From positions 1-64,000 of the forward strand of contig NZ_LGKG01000137.1 of assembly GCF_001294335.1 (NCBI RefSeq): a stretch of DNA of 64,000 nucleotides, given 5' to 3'. Below, piece after piece: positions 22,627 to 30,342 of the stretch (position 1 is its first letter; each line of letters opens with the position of its first letter). Position numbers and translations under genes: made by a program. The notes under the pieces are model-generated. The model was not told the DNA's origin. It worked only from the letters and a program-made list of their open reading frames with translations, and did not search any database. This stretch comes from Streptomyces chattanoogensis (GTDB lineage Bacteria > Actinomycetota > Actinomycetes > Streptomycetales > Streptomycetaceae).

Positions 22627-23997
22627 CTAGGCGACCTGGCAATGCGGCTTCGACGGGGCTCCGTCGGCCCACAGCTCTCCCAGGACCGCACGGAGCACTC
22701 GCTGCTCCACGTCGCGTTCCCCGATGAGCTCTCCGATGCGCGCGGCGGCTGCCTCAGGCTCGGCCGGCAACGCAAGGCGTACCAACCGCTTCATCTCGGC
22801 GAAGCACTCGCCTTCCAGGGCCTCCCACGGCACCCGCGCTATCACGGTGAGCGGCGAGACCTCCGTGACGCCCCAGTACCCCGGCGACTCCTCCACAGCC
22901 CAGACCACGTTGCGCTTGGAGGGCGAGAGCGTCAACTGGGCATCGGGCCCCATGAGGCGGCTGATGGCGGGCAGGCGGATACCATCCTCTCCGGCCCGCG
23001 CCGCGGCCTTGTCCGCGCTGTTCACCACGAGGCGTGCGGTGCCGACGGCATCGGACCGGAGCCGGTCGGCCTCGGCGATCCGCTCCTGGGCTCGGTGCCG
23101 CTCGCGTGCCGTGTTGTGCGTTTCATCCGCCCAGGCGTTGCGAGGGCCGCCCAGGGCGTCGCGTTGAGCGTCCCCTTCGGCTTCCACCCAGGTCATGACG
23201 ACGAACCGGCAGTCGGGCATGATCGCGGGGTAGGCGACGTGGCTGACGATCTCGATCGTCTTGTAGCCGAGCGTCGGCACGGTGGCGAGGAACACGTGTC
23301 CGTCACGGTGCTCGACCCGACCGGTGTCCGACTCCCAGATCTGCAGGACTTCCGGGTTCTTCTTGACGTCCGCGATCAGTTCTTGGAGATCGGGGTCGTC
23401 GCCGTGGGTGGTCTCTGCGAACCGGAGCATGCGTACGAAGACGGCGGCGTGTTTGTGCCAGTCGTGGTAGGTGGCACGCCCTTCGGCGGTGGTGAGAGCC
23501 CAGCGGATCAGATTGGCCCGAGGCTCCATCACCCACGGCCACAGCTCGGCCATGGCCTGGTTGTAGGCCAGGATGTTCCAGTTGCGGTCAGACAGATAGG
23601 TGGGACTGGGCATCTGCCGGTCGATGAGCAGGCGCAGCGCGCGCGCCAGCTCGGGGTGACTCTCCGGTGCCGTTGCCCGGACGTAGGCGCCCACGTTGTA
23701 GAGCAGCAGCGCGTGGCGGTCGTCGCTGTCGAGTTTCAGGACGGCGGCCAGGGCGTCGCACTGGGCCTTCGAGAACCGGGGCGGCATTGCCCCGGTTTCG
23801 ATGTCGCGGTACTTGCGTACGCACATGCCCAGAGCCCTGGCGACCGGGGGCTGTGTGATGCCGGCGGCCTTCCGCCACCGCTTGAGCATCCCCCCGAACC
23901 CCATGTACTGCCCGGCGAACTGTCCGGTCGGCAGCATGGAAGGGATCCCCCCTTTGTCAGCGCTGTTGCTGCTGCGGGCTCGCCGCTTTGCGGACAT
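22627..23997 (-). CDS. XRE regulator with MmyB-like domain
   Basis: 456 residues from the ATG at 23997, preceded by GGGAGGGG; upstream open frame is ignored. Residues about 35-100 are a helix-turn-helix (LKRWRKAAGITQPPVARALGM, YRDIETGAMP). The following 180 residues match the MmyB-like ligand-binding domain (NWNILAYNQAMAELWPWVME, GRATYHDWHKHAAVFVRMLRF), which binds fatty-acid-like ligands in family members. The C-terminal 150 residues are a helical extension. It is autonomous and lies at the left boundary of the mobile element. Confidence 0.75.
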   Translation of the reverse strand: MSAKRRARSSNSADKGGIPSMLPTGQFAGQYMGFGGMLKRWRKAAGITQPPVARALGMCVRKYRDIETGAMPPRFSKAQCDALAAVLKLDSDDRHALLLYNVGAYVRATAPESHPELARALRLLIDRQMPSPTYLSDRNWNILAYNQAMAELWPWVMEPRANLIRWALTTAEGRATYHDWHKHAAVFVRMLRFAETTHGDDPDLQELIADVKKNPEVLQIWESDTGRVEHRDGHVFLATVPTLGYKTIEIVSHVAYPAIMPDCRFVVMTWVEAEGDAQRDALGGPRNAWADETHNTARERHRAQERIAEADRLRSDAVGTARLVVNSADKAAARAGEDGIRLPAISRLMGPDAQLTLSPSKRNVVWAVEESPGYWGVTEVSPLTVIARVPWEALEGECFAEMKRLVRLALPAEPEAAAARIGELIGERDVEQRVLRAVLGELWADGAPSKPHCQVA

Positions 23998-24263
23998 GAG
24001 CCCCTCCCTCTTCTCTCGTCGTGCTGACGAGGAGGCGGCCTGTTTCCGGGCATGAAAAAGGAGGGTCAGCGCAAACGCCGACCCCCCGCCCTGCCGTCTC
24101 CCCACTAAAACCATACGCAACATTTGGGCGATCTTGACCACCTGTGGCACCGGCCACATACCACACGGAATGTCTCGTCGATTTCCGAACCAGCGCCGCG
24201 GATTACCCGGAGGCGTTCACCGCAGAATCAGGCACCTCTATCGGCGAATCATGATCAACCTGC

Positions 24264-24289
24264 AAAAGCGGCAAATGTGTGCCGCTTTT
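24264..24289. terminator. Bidirectional hairpin terminator
   Basis: AAAAGCGGCA (24264-24273) and TGCCGCTTTT (24280-24289) form a perfect 10-bp stem with a 6-base loop. The A/T ends serve as T-tracts on either strand, a classic intrinsic terminator. A weaker hairpin lies at 24063-24084 (GGGTC...GACCC). Both insulate the MmyB regulator from the rep operon. Confidence 0.75.
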
Positions 24290-24720
24290 CGTTTCCGCCC
24301 AACCCGACCGGTCTAGACCAGAGTTGAAGGGCTTGCCTGCAGGGCGCCAGATCGCTCCATTCCGCTTACACGGCAAGCGACTTACGACCTCGCAGGCGAC
24401 CCGATAGACGCGCACCACCCGGGAAATCTATGCGCGTAAACCGGACAAAAGATCGACGTTGACGCCCCCTTAGAGGCTTGGCTTAAATCTTTCTGACCAG
24501 CCGGTTCGACGGGCCGTTGCCGCATGAGACACAGGGGGGCGCAGTGAAGATCATCTCCGGGATGCTCGGGGCGGTCCGGCTGCTGCCCATCTCCCGGCCA
24601 GCTGCCTCCACCCGCAGGCGCAGGTGCCGACGCCCTCCCTCTGCGACTTGTACGTCGTCCTTTAGCTAAGTCTGGATCTTCTTGCGGCACCCGCATATGT
24701 TCGTCGTCCCTCGCCGGGCA
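24290..24720. other. Gene-free stretch upstream of rep operon
   Basis: No gene with a ribosome site was found on either strand. GC content is lower than in the neighbouring genes (for example near 24420-24490 and 24645-24690), as expected for a promoter or attachment region. No tRNA or clear att repeat was recognised. Confidence 0.35.
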
Positions 24721-24946
24721 CCCTGCCCGGCGGCAGACGCCAGAAGGAGCAGCATGCGGTTCACGCAGACCGGCCGGGCCGGGTAGCCCGGAAAACAGCG
24801 ACGGCGCCTGAGAGGTGCAACTCCCAGACGCCGAACGCCCAATGGAACTCCTGCCTGTGCAAGGGCCGGAGATTTACCCACCTTCACCGCACCGGACCTT
24901 CCAAAACACGTCCCGGCGCGGGCTTCACTTCAGAGGAGAGTGTTGC
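24721..24946 (+). promoter_or_regulatory. Conserved leader copy A (rep operon)
   Basis: Blocks shared in the same order with the leader at 62653-62861: CTGCCCGGCGG (24723), a short ORF with a strong ribosome site (GAAGGAG then ATG at 24754, 10 codons, stop 24784-24786), GAGGTGCAACTC (24812-24823), ATTTACCCACC (24872), ACACGTCC (24906) and GGCTTCACTTC (24921), then a start codon at 24947. Spacing between the last three blocks and the start is nearly the same in both copies. Probably a regulatory 5-prime leader of the mobile element; mechanism unknown. Confidence 0.6.
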
Positions 24947-25075
24947 ATGCCCACTGCCCTGCGCAAAAGGCCGGTCCGCCCGGCCAGCGCGGCAGATTGC
25001 CCCCCTTCCGCCACCCCTGGCCGCGGGCCAGACCGGCGGAGCCCGCTCCGGCACAGTGGCGGAGGTGGGGTCTGA
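24947..25075 (+). CDS. Small protein after leader (42 aa)
   Basis: ATG at 24947 with AGAGGAGAG upstream; 42 codons starting MPTALRKRPVRPAS and ending Gly-rich. Its stop overlaps the replication gene start (TGATG at 25073-25077), so it can couple translation of that gene. Low-complexity and basic; it could be a translational leader rather than a functional protein. A comparable tiny ORF follows the second leader copy. Confidence 0.5.
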   Translation: MPTALRKRPVRPASAADCPPSATPGRGPDRRSPLRHSGGGGV

Positions 25076-26133
25076 TGGCACGCATCCGCACAGTCAAGCC
25101 GGAGATGTTCGAGTCGGAGTCGCTGGCCGAGTGCTCAGTGACCGCGATGCTGACCTTCATCGGGCTCCTGACCCAGGTCGACGACTCCGGCCGGCACCGC
25201 GACCATCCGGCCATCATCGCCGGGCGGTTGTGGTCGCTGCGTCCGGAGCACACCGCCACGCACGTCGCCCGTGATCTCGAGGAGCTGGCCTCCGCCGGGC
25301 TGGTGTGCCGCTACACCGGGTGCGACGGGAAGACCTGGCTGCACATCGTGACGTGGGAGCAGCACCAGAAGATCAACAAGCCGACCGCGTCGCGTCTTCC
25401 GCGGTGCCCCAGCCACCAAGCGCGGCACAAGTGCGGGAAATGCCAGGCCGCCGCCTGCCCGACCAAGCGGGCAGAGGTTCCGGCCCCGGATGCCTCGACG
25501 CCTACCGGAGGACTCCCGGAGGAGTCCGGTAGCCCGCTCGCTGGGCTCCAGAGCCAGGTGCCCAGTGCCGGCGCCTCGGCTGGCACCACGGACTCCCCGT
25601 CGGCGCCCATCGGCGACGACACGGTCGCCGCTGCGGAACCGCTTGGGAAAACTGCAGGTCAGACAGCACTACCGGAGGGCTCCCGGAGGACTACGGGAGG
25701 AGGACGGGAGGAGTCACGCCCTGGATCTAGGATCTTGGATCCTGGATCATTCCTTACGGGGCGCGAGGCGCCCGCGCCCGACACCCCCTCGGCATCGATC
25801 TCGGCCAAGCAGCTGGTGGCCGAGTACGTCCGGGGCTGCAACCGCCGACCGCCGGAGGACTTCCTCGGACACCTGGGCCGGAAGATCAACGCCCTGCTCG
25901 ACGAGCGTTTCGAGGTGGGCGACATCCGCGCCGCCCTGGACCGGCTGCGGGCCAAGGGCCTGAACCCCAGCGTCCTGCCGAGCCTGGTGAACGAGGTCGT
26001 CAACGCCTCGCCGCCCGCCGCCTCACCGCTGTCGTCCGCCTCCGGCGCGGGGCCCTGGGCCAGCACTGGCTCCACCTACACCCCGTACCTCAATCCCACC
26101 GCCGAGCCGACGACGTTTGGAGGCCGCCTGTGA
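25075..26133 (+). CDS. Replication-initiator-like winged-helix protein
   Basis: 352 residues. The N-terminal 130 residues (MARIRTVKPEMFESESLA, LTFIGLLTQVDDSGRHRDHP, ELASAGLVCRYTG, HIVTWEQHQKINKPT) match a helix-turn-helix protein common in actinobacterial phages and integrative elements that resembles DnaD/initiator proteins. A Ser/Pro-rich linker with a four-Cys cluster (CPSHQARHKCGKCQAAAC) follows, and a C-terminal helical domain near 243-310. Its position just before a DnaC-like ATPase supports a role in replication initiation. GTGA overlap with the ATPase gene. Confidence 0.65.
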   Translation: MARIRTVKPEMFESESLAECSVTAMLTFIGLLTQVDDSGRHRDHPAIIAGRLWSLRPEHTATHVARDLEELASAGLVCRYTGCDGKTWLHIVTWEQHQKINKPTASRLPRCPSHQARHKCGKCQAAACPTKRAEVPAPDASTPTGGLPEESGSPLAGLQSQVPSAGASAGTTDSPSAPIGDDTVAAAEPLGKTAGQTALPEGSRRTTGGGREESRPGSRILDPGSFLTGREAPAPDTPSASISAKQLVAEYVRGCNRRPPEDFLGHLGRKINALLDERFEVGDIRAALDRLRAKGLNPSVLPSLVNEVVNASPPAASPLSSASGAGPWASTGSTYTPYLNPTAEPTTFGGRL

Positions 26134-26885
26134 CCCGCGCCCGCTACGCCGACCCGCAGCCCGCGGTCTCCGACCGGCTCCGTGAGCGGCTGGAGGCCAA
26201 GCTGGCCGAACGCGGCCTGGACCTGGACCGTCCGCTGCCGGACACCCCGGAGCCGATCCCTGCCCTGGAAGCCGCCCAGGCGCGCATCCCGGTCGACTAC
26301 CGCGCGGCGGTGCCGGAGCACCCGGACGTCACCGCGTGGGTGCGCACCATCGCGGACAACGCCGTGGCGCCGAACACCGAGGGCCTCAACCCGCACTACG
26401 GCTCCACCGGGCGCCGCCGGATCGCGCACGGCCCCTCGCTGCTGCTGTGGGGCGCCACCGGTACGGGCAAGACGCACCAGGCGTACGGGGCGATCCGCGC
26501 CCTGACCGCCGCCGGCTGCGGCGTGCAGTGGCACGCGGCCACCGCCGCCGACCTCTACGCGGACATGCGCCCGCGGACCGGAGTGGACCCCGAGCACATG
26601 CTCCGGCAGATCGTGCGCGTCCCGCTGCTGCTGCTGGACGACCTGGGCGCGGCCAAGCCCAGCGAGTGGACCGAGGAGATCACCTTCCGGCTGATCAACT
26701 GGCGCTGCCAGAACCGGCTGCCCACCATCTTCACCAGCAACATGCCGCCCGTCCGCACCAGCGAGACGCCCGCGCGCCAGCCCGTGCTGCGCGACAAGGT
26801 CGGCGACCGCGTGCTCTCCCGCCTGTCCGGCATGTGCACCGCCGTCGAGTTCACCGGACCCGACCGCCGCTTCCAGCGCCGCTGA
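26130..26885 (+). CDS. DnaC/IstB-like helicase-loader ATPase
   Basis: 251 residues. Walker A GATGTGKT (108-115) and Walker B VPLLLLDDLG (about 164-173) plus sensor-like TIFTSNMPP (about 203) are those of DnaC/IstB AAA+ ATPases that load replicative helicase. The N-terminal 95 residues form a linker that could contact the initiator. GTG start overlaps the end of the initiator gene, so the two are made together. Confidence 0.8.
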   Translation: MTRARYADPQPAVSDRLRERLEAKLAERGLDLDRPLPDTPEPIPALEAAQARIPVDYRAAVPEHPDVTAWVRTIADNAVAPNTEGLNPHYGSTGRRRIAHGPSLLLWGATGTGKTHQAYGAIRALTAAGCGVQWHAATAADLYADMRPRTGVDPEHMLRQIVRVPLLLLDDLGAAKPSEWTEEITFRLINWRCQNRLPTIFTSNMPPVRTSETPARQPVLRDKVGDRVLSRLSGMCTAVEFTGPDRRFQRR

Positions 26886-27023
26886 CCGGCCTGACGCAAC
26901 CGAGCCACCGCCGTGCGGTCCGCCACCGCACCCCTGCCCCGCCTCGCCATACCCCGCCGCGCCCGGCCACCGCCGGTGCTGCCCTGCCCGCCCGGCTCGA
27001 CGAGGCGATTTCCGGAGACTTCC

Positions 27024-27653
27024 TTGCGCTACATCACCACCAACGACTCCCCGGCACCCGCCCTTCGGGGAATCGCCGACCACAGCTGGCAGTCCCGGGG
27101 CCTGTGCCACGGCATGGACCCGGCTGACGCCGACGAGCTGTTCTTCCACACGCCCCGTGACCACGAGGCCATCGCCGAGGCCAAGCGGACCTGCGCCACC
27201 TGCCCGGTCAAGCGGGACTGCTTCAACTACGCCCTCGACAACCAGATCCGCCACGGCATCTGGGGCGGCCTGACGGCAAAGGACCGCCAGCCCTGGCTCG
27301 CGAAGCTGAGCAAGCGCCTCGACTACAGCCGCGTACGCGCCGCCCTCCAGGGCCGCGACGTGCACCTCAGCACCTCCGAACGCAGCACGTTCATCCACCA
27401 CGCCAATCTGCGCGGGTGGAGCCCGGAGCGCGTGGCCTACCTCCTGAGCGCCGACCTCGACTGGATCCGCGACCTGATGCGCGAGGCCGGCTACGTCGTC
27501 GAGGACCGGGACCGCTACTGGGACCTGGACGAGGAGAGCGACACCACCGACGGCGGCGAGCACCCCCAGGACGACAGCGAGGTCCCCACCCCGTCCGAGC
27601 CCCGCCAACTGCAGACCCACGCCCTGATCGCCTCCCTCGGAAAGGCCGCATGA
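27024..27653 (+). CDS. WhiB-family iron-sulfur regulator
   Basis: 209 residues from a TTG with CCGGAG 7 bases upstream; the longer open frame to 26913 is not favoured. Four cysteines C28, C57, C60 and C66 (GLCHG, CATCPVKRDC) and GIWGG (78-82) are the diagnostic WhiB pattern, which binds a [4Fe-4S] cluster and sigma factor. A C-terminal extension of about 125 residues (RDVHLSTSERSTF, WSPERVAYLLSADLDWIRDLM resembling a helix-turn-helix) is unusual in length. Inside a plasmid-type operon it may control replication or transfer genes. ATGA overlap with the next gene. Confidence 0.85.
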   Translation: MRYITTNDSPAPALRGIADHSWQSRGLCHGMDPADADELFFHTPRDHEAIAEAKRTCATCPVKRDCFNYALDNQIRHGIWGGLTAKDRQPWLAKLSKRLDYSRVRAALQGRDVHLSTSERSTFIHHANLRGWSPERVAYLLSADLDWIRDLMREAGYVVEDRDRYWDLDEESDTTDGGEHPQDDSEVPTPSEPRQLQTHALIASLGKAA

Positions 27654-29161
27654 CCCACCCCACCGCTGCACACCTCGCCGTCGCCCCCGTCGGAGCCTGG
27701 GACCGCCTCGCCATCGTGGCCCTCGGCTCCGCCGGCTGCGCCCTCAGCTACGACGCCCTGCAGCAGATGGCCGTCGCCATCCACGTCCGCGGATTCCTCA
27801 CCTACCTGTTCCCGCTCGTGATCGACGGCTTCATCGCCTACGGGGTACGCGCCCTGCTGGTCCTCTCCCAGGCCCCGCTGCGCGCGCGGCTGTACGTGTG
27901 GACGCTCTTCGGCACCGCCACCGCCGCGAGCATCTGGGCCAACGCCCTGCACGCGGTCCGCCTCAACCAGCAGACCACCCACTCCGGTCTGCGCCTGGGC
28001 GACACGGTGGTCGCCGTCCTGTCCACCCTCGCCCCGCTCGCCCTGGCCGGCGCGGTCCATCTGTACATCCTCATCACCCGCCACCACCCGGGTGCCGGGG
28101 GGCCTGCGGACCGTCCAAAGAAGGCTCCCAAGAAGCGGAGGACGAACCTGGTCCGGCGCATGCGGACCAAGCTCCGTCGAAAGAGCAATGGGCAGCGGAC
28201 CACGGCGGACCTCACCGCGCGGACCACGGACCACCGACCCGAGCCTGGCGCACTGGACGAGCGGACCGATTCTGCTGTGGACCACGAGCACCGACCGGCC
28301 CCGGAGCCTGGTCCGGGGCGCGCGGACCACAGCCCTTCAGCGGACCAGATGCCGGACCACGAGCGCCCGCGGACCATGGAACGACCCACCGAAGCGGCCC
28401 CTGCGGACCACGACGCCACGCGGACCATCCCTGCCCGGGACCACGCGGACGAGCCTGGAGACCACGATGCGCCCGCTGCGGACCAGCAGCTCGCCGCTGG
28501 TCCGCAGGAGGCCGACCGCGAGAGGCGGACCAGCAACGCCGCGGGTCAAGCGGCTCCTAGCCCGCATGGTCCGGCGGACCCCGAGCGCGGACCGGCCGAG
28601 GGGTCTGGTCCGGCGAGCGCGGACCAGGGCGCCCCGGCGGACCAGATGTCGGACCGCGAGCACCCGCGGACCACGGACGACGCCGTGCGGACCACGGACC
28701 AACCGGCCGTTGCCGCCCCTGCGGACGACGCCACGGCTGCGGACCAGCGGACCAACCCTGCCCCGGACCACGCGGACCACGACGGAGACCACGACGCGGA
28801 CCAGCCGGGGGACCACGACGCGCCCACCGCGAACCAGCCTCTGGACCAACCGGCGGACCAAGACGATGACGGCTCCTCGGGCGGACCGCAGGGGGCGCGG
28901 ACCACGGGCCACGGCGCCCCAGCTCCGGACCAGCGGACCAAGCCCGCGGACCAGGACGACGAAGTCCCGTGGGAAGTGAAGGTCGAGGTCGCCCGCCGAG
29001 CCGCCCTCCAAGAAGGGCTGATGAGCCGCCGGATCATACGACCGCACCTGCGGCGCAACAACATCAGCATCAGCAACGAGCACTTCCGCGTGCTCCAGGA
29101 CCAGCTGTACGCGGACCCAGCGCTCGCGCACCTGCCCCGAGACAAGAGGAGATCCCGATGA
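27650..29161 (+). CDS. DUF2637 membrane protein with repeat-rich linker
   Basis: 503 residues. The N-terminal 145 residues carry four hydrophobic segments (near 20-40, 48-65, 84-100, 120-142), the DUF2637 layout of Streptomyces plasmid spread/transfer-associated membrane proteins. The middle (about 155-430) is low-complexity, rich in A-D-H, A-D-Q, R-T-T and D-H, because the DNA is packed with GGACC. The last 60 residues (WEVKVEVARRAALQEGLMSRRIIRPHLRRNNISISNEHF) look like a small helical DNA-binding domain. Start overlaps whiB. Role inferred: element maintenance or spread. Confidence 0.7.
   Translation: MTHPTAAHLAVAPVGAWDRLAIVALGSAGCALSYDALQQMAVAIHVRGFLTYLFPLVIDGFIAYGVRALLVLSQAPLRARLYVWTLFGTATAASIWANALHAVRLNQQTTHSGLRLGDTVVAVLSTLAPLALAGAVHLYILITRHHPGAGGPADRPKKAPKKRRTNLVRRMRTKLRRKSNGQRTTADLTARTTDHRPEPGALDERTDSAVDHEHRPAPEPGPGRADHSPSADQMPDHERPRTMERPTEAAPADHDATRTIPARDHADEPGDHDAPAADQQLAAGPQEADRERRTSNAAGQAAPSPHGPADPERGPAEGSGPASADQGAPADQMSDREHPRTTDDAVRTTDQPAVAAPADDATAADQRTNPAPDHADHDGDHDADQPGDHDAPTANQPLDQPADQDDDGSSGGPQGARTTGHGAPAPDQRTKPADQDDEVPWEVKVEVARRAALQEGLMSRRIIRPHLRRNNISISNEHFRVLQDQLYADPALAHLPRDKRRSR
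28108..28955 (+). repeat. GGACC-rich array within DUF2637 gene
   Basis: By eye 38 copies of GGACC (most as gCGGACCA) on the plus strand against 5 of the complement GGTCC, in about 850 bases. The motif falls in all three codon phases (GCG-GAC-CAC, CGG-ACC, GGA-CCG), so protein selection cannot explain it. Candidate binding array for an element protein. Confidence 0.8.
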
Positions 29162-29349
29162 AGACCTGCGAGCGCTTCCAGACCCTGAAAGCTGGCTACG
29201 AGCAGGACATCACCTACCTGCGCAACCACTCCCAGCGCAGCACGGGCACATCGGCGGCGAAGACGAGCGCGACCAACGCCCTAGCCGTGAAGACCCGCAT
29301 GGCCAAAGCCCTCGGCCGACACTTCGAGCGCTGCCCAATATGCGGATGA
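29158..29349 (+). CDS. Small hypothetical protein (63 aa)
   Basis: ATG overlaps the DUF2637 stop (ATGA). Sequence MKTCERFQTLKAGYEQDITYL, Ser/Thr-Ala-rich middle, ending HFERCPICG with CxxC. No family recognised. Likely translated by coupling. Confidence 0.6.
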   Translation: MKTCERFQTLKAGYEQDITYLRNHSQRSTGTSAAKTSATNALAVKTRMAKALGRHFERCPICG

Positions 29350-29371
29350 CGAGGCCGTAACCGCAGGTCAA

Positions 29372-29683
29372 ATGTCCTATGCCATCCCTGTGACGCGGTG
29401 GCCCGGCCTGATGTCGGGCCACCGCCCCGACCCTGGAGGGCCCGCCATCCGCTCCCGCAACTCCCGCACCTCGATCCCTACCACAGCCGAGGCGAGCGCC
29501 TGGGCAGAGGTCCTGGTCCGCCGCCGCCTCCTGCACGCAACAGTCCTGGCCCCAAGCGGTCAATGGCTCGTCCAGACCTCGTCCCAGGCGCCCGTCCGTG
29601 TCCTTGACGGACCGGCCGACATGGTCGACCTCGCCGCCGACATCCAGCACCACACCCGTACCACGAGGACCCGCACCCGATGA
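29372..29683 (+). CDS. Small hypothetical protein
   Basis: 103 residues from the ATG at 29372; an in-frame ATG at 29414 region is an alternative. The central part EASAWAEVLVRRRLLHATVLAPSGQWLVQT looks like a genuine folded core; the ends are Arg/Thr-rich. Stop overlaps the mobC start (ATGA at 29680). Function unknown. Confidence 0.5.
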   Translation: MSYAIPVTRWPGLMSGHRPDPGGPAIRSRNSRTSIPTTAEASAWAEVLVRRRLLHATVLAPSGQWLVQTSSQAPVRVLDGPADMVDLAADIQHHTRTTRTRTR

Positions 29684-30342
29684 CGAATCCGAACGATCCC
29701 CAGCCCCACGCGCAGGGTGAAGGGAAGACCAACTCGACCTCAGCGCGAGCAAGTTATCCCAAAAGTAGTACTCCCATCGGGAGTACTACTTTTGAGGGTC
29801 CCGCCCCGGGGGTGGCGGGAGCGGATCGGCAGCGGGGGGCGCCGATCCGTCAGGCTGCGACCGAGGGCGGACCGCATCCTGAAGGGGACAAGACCCACCC
29901 GTGTCACAACCCTGCCTGCGCGCACAGCACGCCGACCAAGCCGTCCGCACGTAACCGCACGCGCAAGGACTCCGAGAACAAGCGCATCCACCTGCTCGCC
30001 ACCCGCTTCAACGACACCGAGAAGTCCGACGTACTCGCGGGCGCGGCTGCGTGCGCGCTGACTCCGTCCGGCTTCCTTGCCCACGCCACCCTGCGCGCCG
30101 CGCGGGACCTCACCCGGACCGCTGCCGAAGTCGCCGGCGAACGTGAAGTGATCGCCGAGCTGTTCGCCCTGCGCCGCCACCTCGGGCAGATCGGCAACAA
30201 CCTCAATCAGGTGGCCAAGGCGACGAACTCCGGTGCCGACGTTCCGCACGCCAAGGCCGTCCTCGATGCCGTCCGCAAGGCCGCCCGGCGCGTGGATGCC
30301 TTCACGCAGTACTACCTCGACACCGAGACGCGAGCCGGATGA
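29680..30342 (+). CDS. MobC-like relaxosome protein
   Basis: 220 residues. The C-terminal half (about 105-215) has the MobC pattern: RIHLLATRFNDTEKSDVLAGAAACALTPSGFLAHATLRAAR, then LFALRRHLGQIGNNLNQVAKATNSG, the conserved N-N-L-N-Q-(I/V)-A motif. MobC bends oriT and helps the relaxase nick. The N-terminal 100 residues are Pro/Ser-rich, and their DNA contains the perfect palindrome at 29760-29794, so the translated start may be later. Start of relaxase overlaps by 4 bases. Confidence 0.85.
   Translation: MTNPNDPQPHAQGEGKTNSTSARASYPKSSTPIGSTTFEGPAPGVAGADRQRGAPIRQAATEGGPHPEGDKTHPCHNPACAHSTPTKPSARNRTRKDSENKRIHLLATRFNDTEKSDVLAGAAACALTPSGFLAHATLRAARDLTRTAAEVAGEREVIAELFALRRHLGQIGNNLNQVAKATNSGADVPHAKAVLDAVRKAARRVDAFTQYYLDTETRAG
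29760..29794. other. 16-bp perfect palindrome, candidate oriT
   Basis: Arms CAAAAGTAGTACTCCC (29760-29775) and GGGAGTACTACTTTTG (29779-29794) around ATC. The AT-rich arms stand out in GC-rich DNA. It is about 0.5 kb upstream of the relaxase and inside the 5-prime part of mobC, the usual location of a transfer origin. Nick site not identified. Confidence 0.55.

Noticed and set aside
24063..24084. GGGTC/GACCC hairpin after the MmyB regulator start
   Set aside because: Imperfect stem with an internal mismatch and no clear function; mentioned only as a weak hairpin.
24490..24530. Possible tRNA T-arm (GGTTCGA) as an attachment site
   Set aside because: No acceptor, D or anticodon stems could be folded around it.
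26076..27671. Long minus-strand open frame opposite dnaC/whiB
   Set aside because: Antisense shadow of GC-rich genes, as the well-supported plus-strand genes explain the region.
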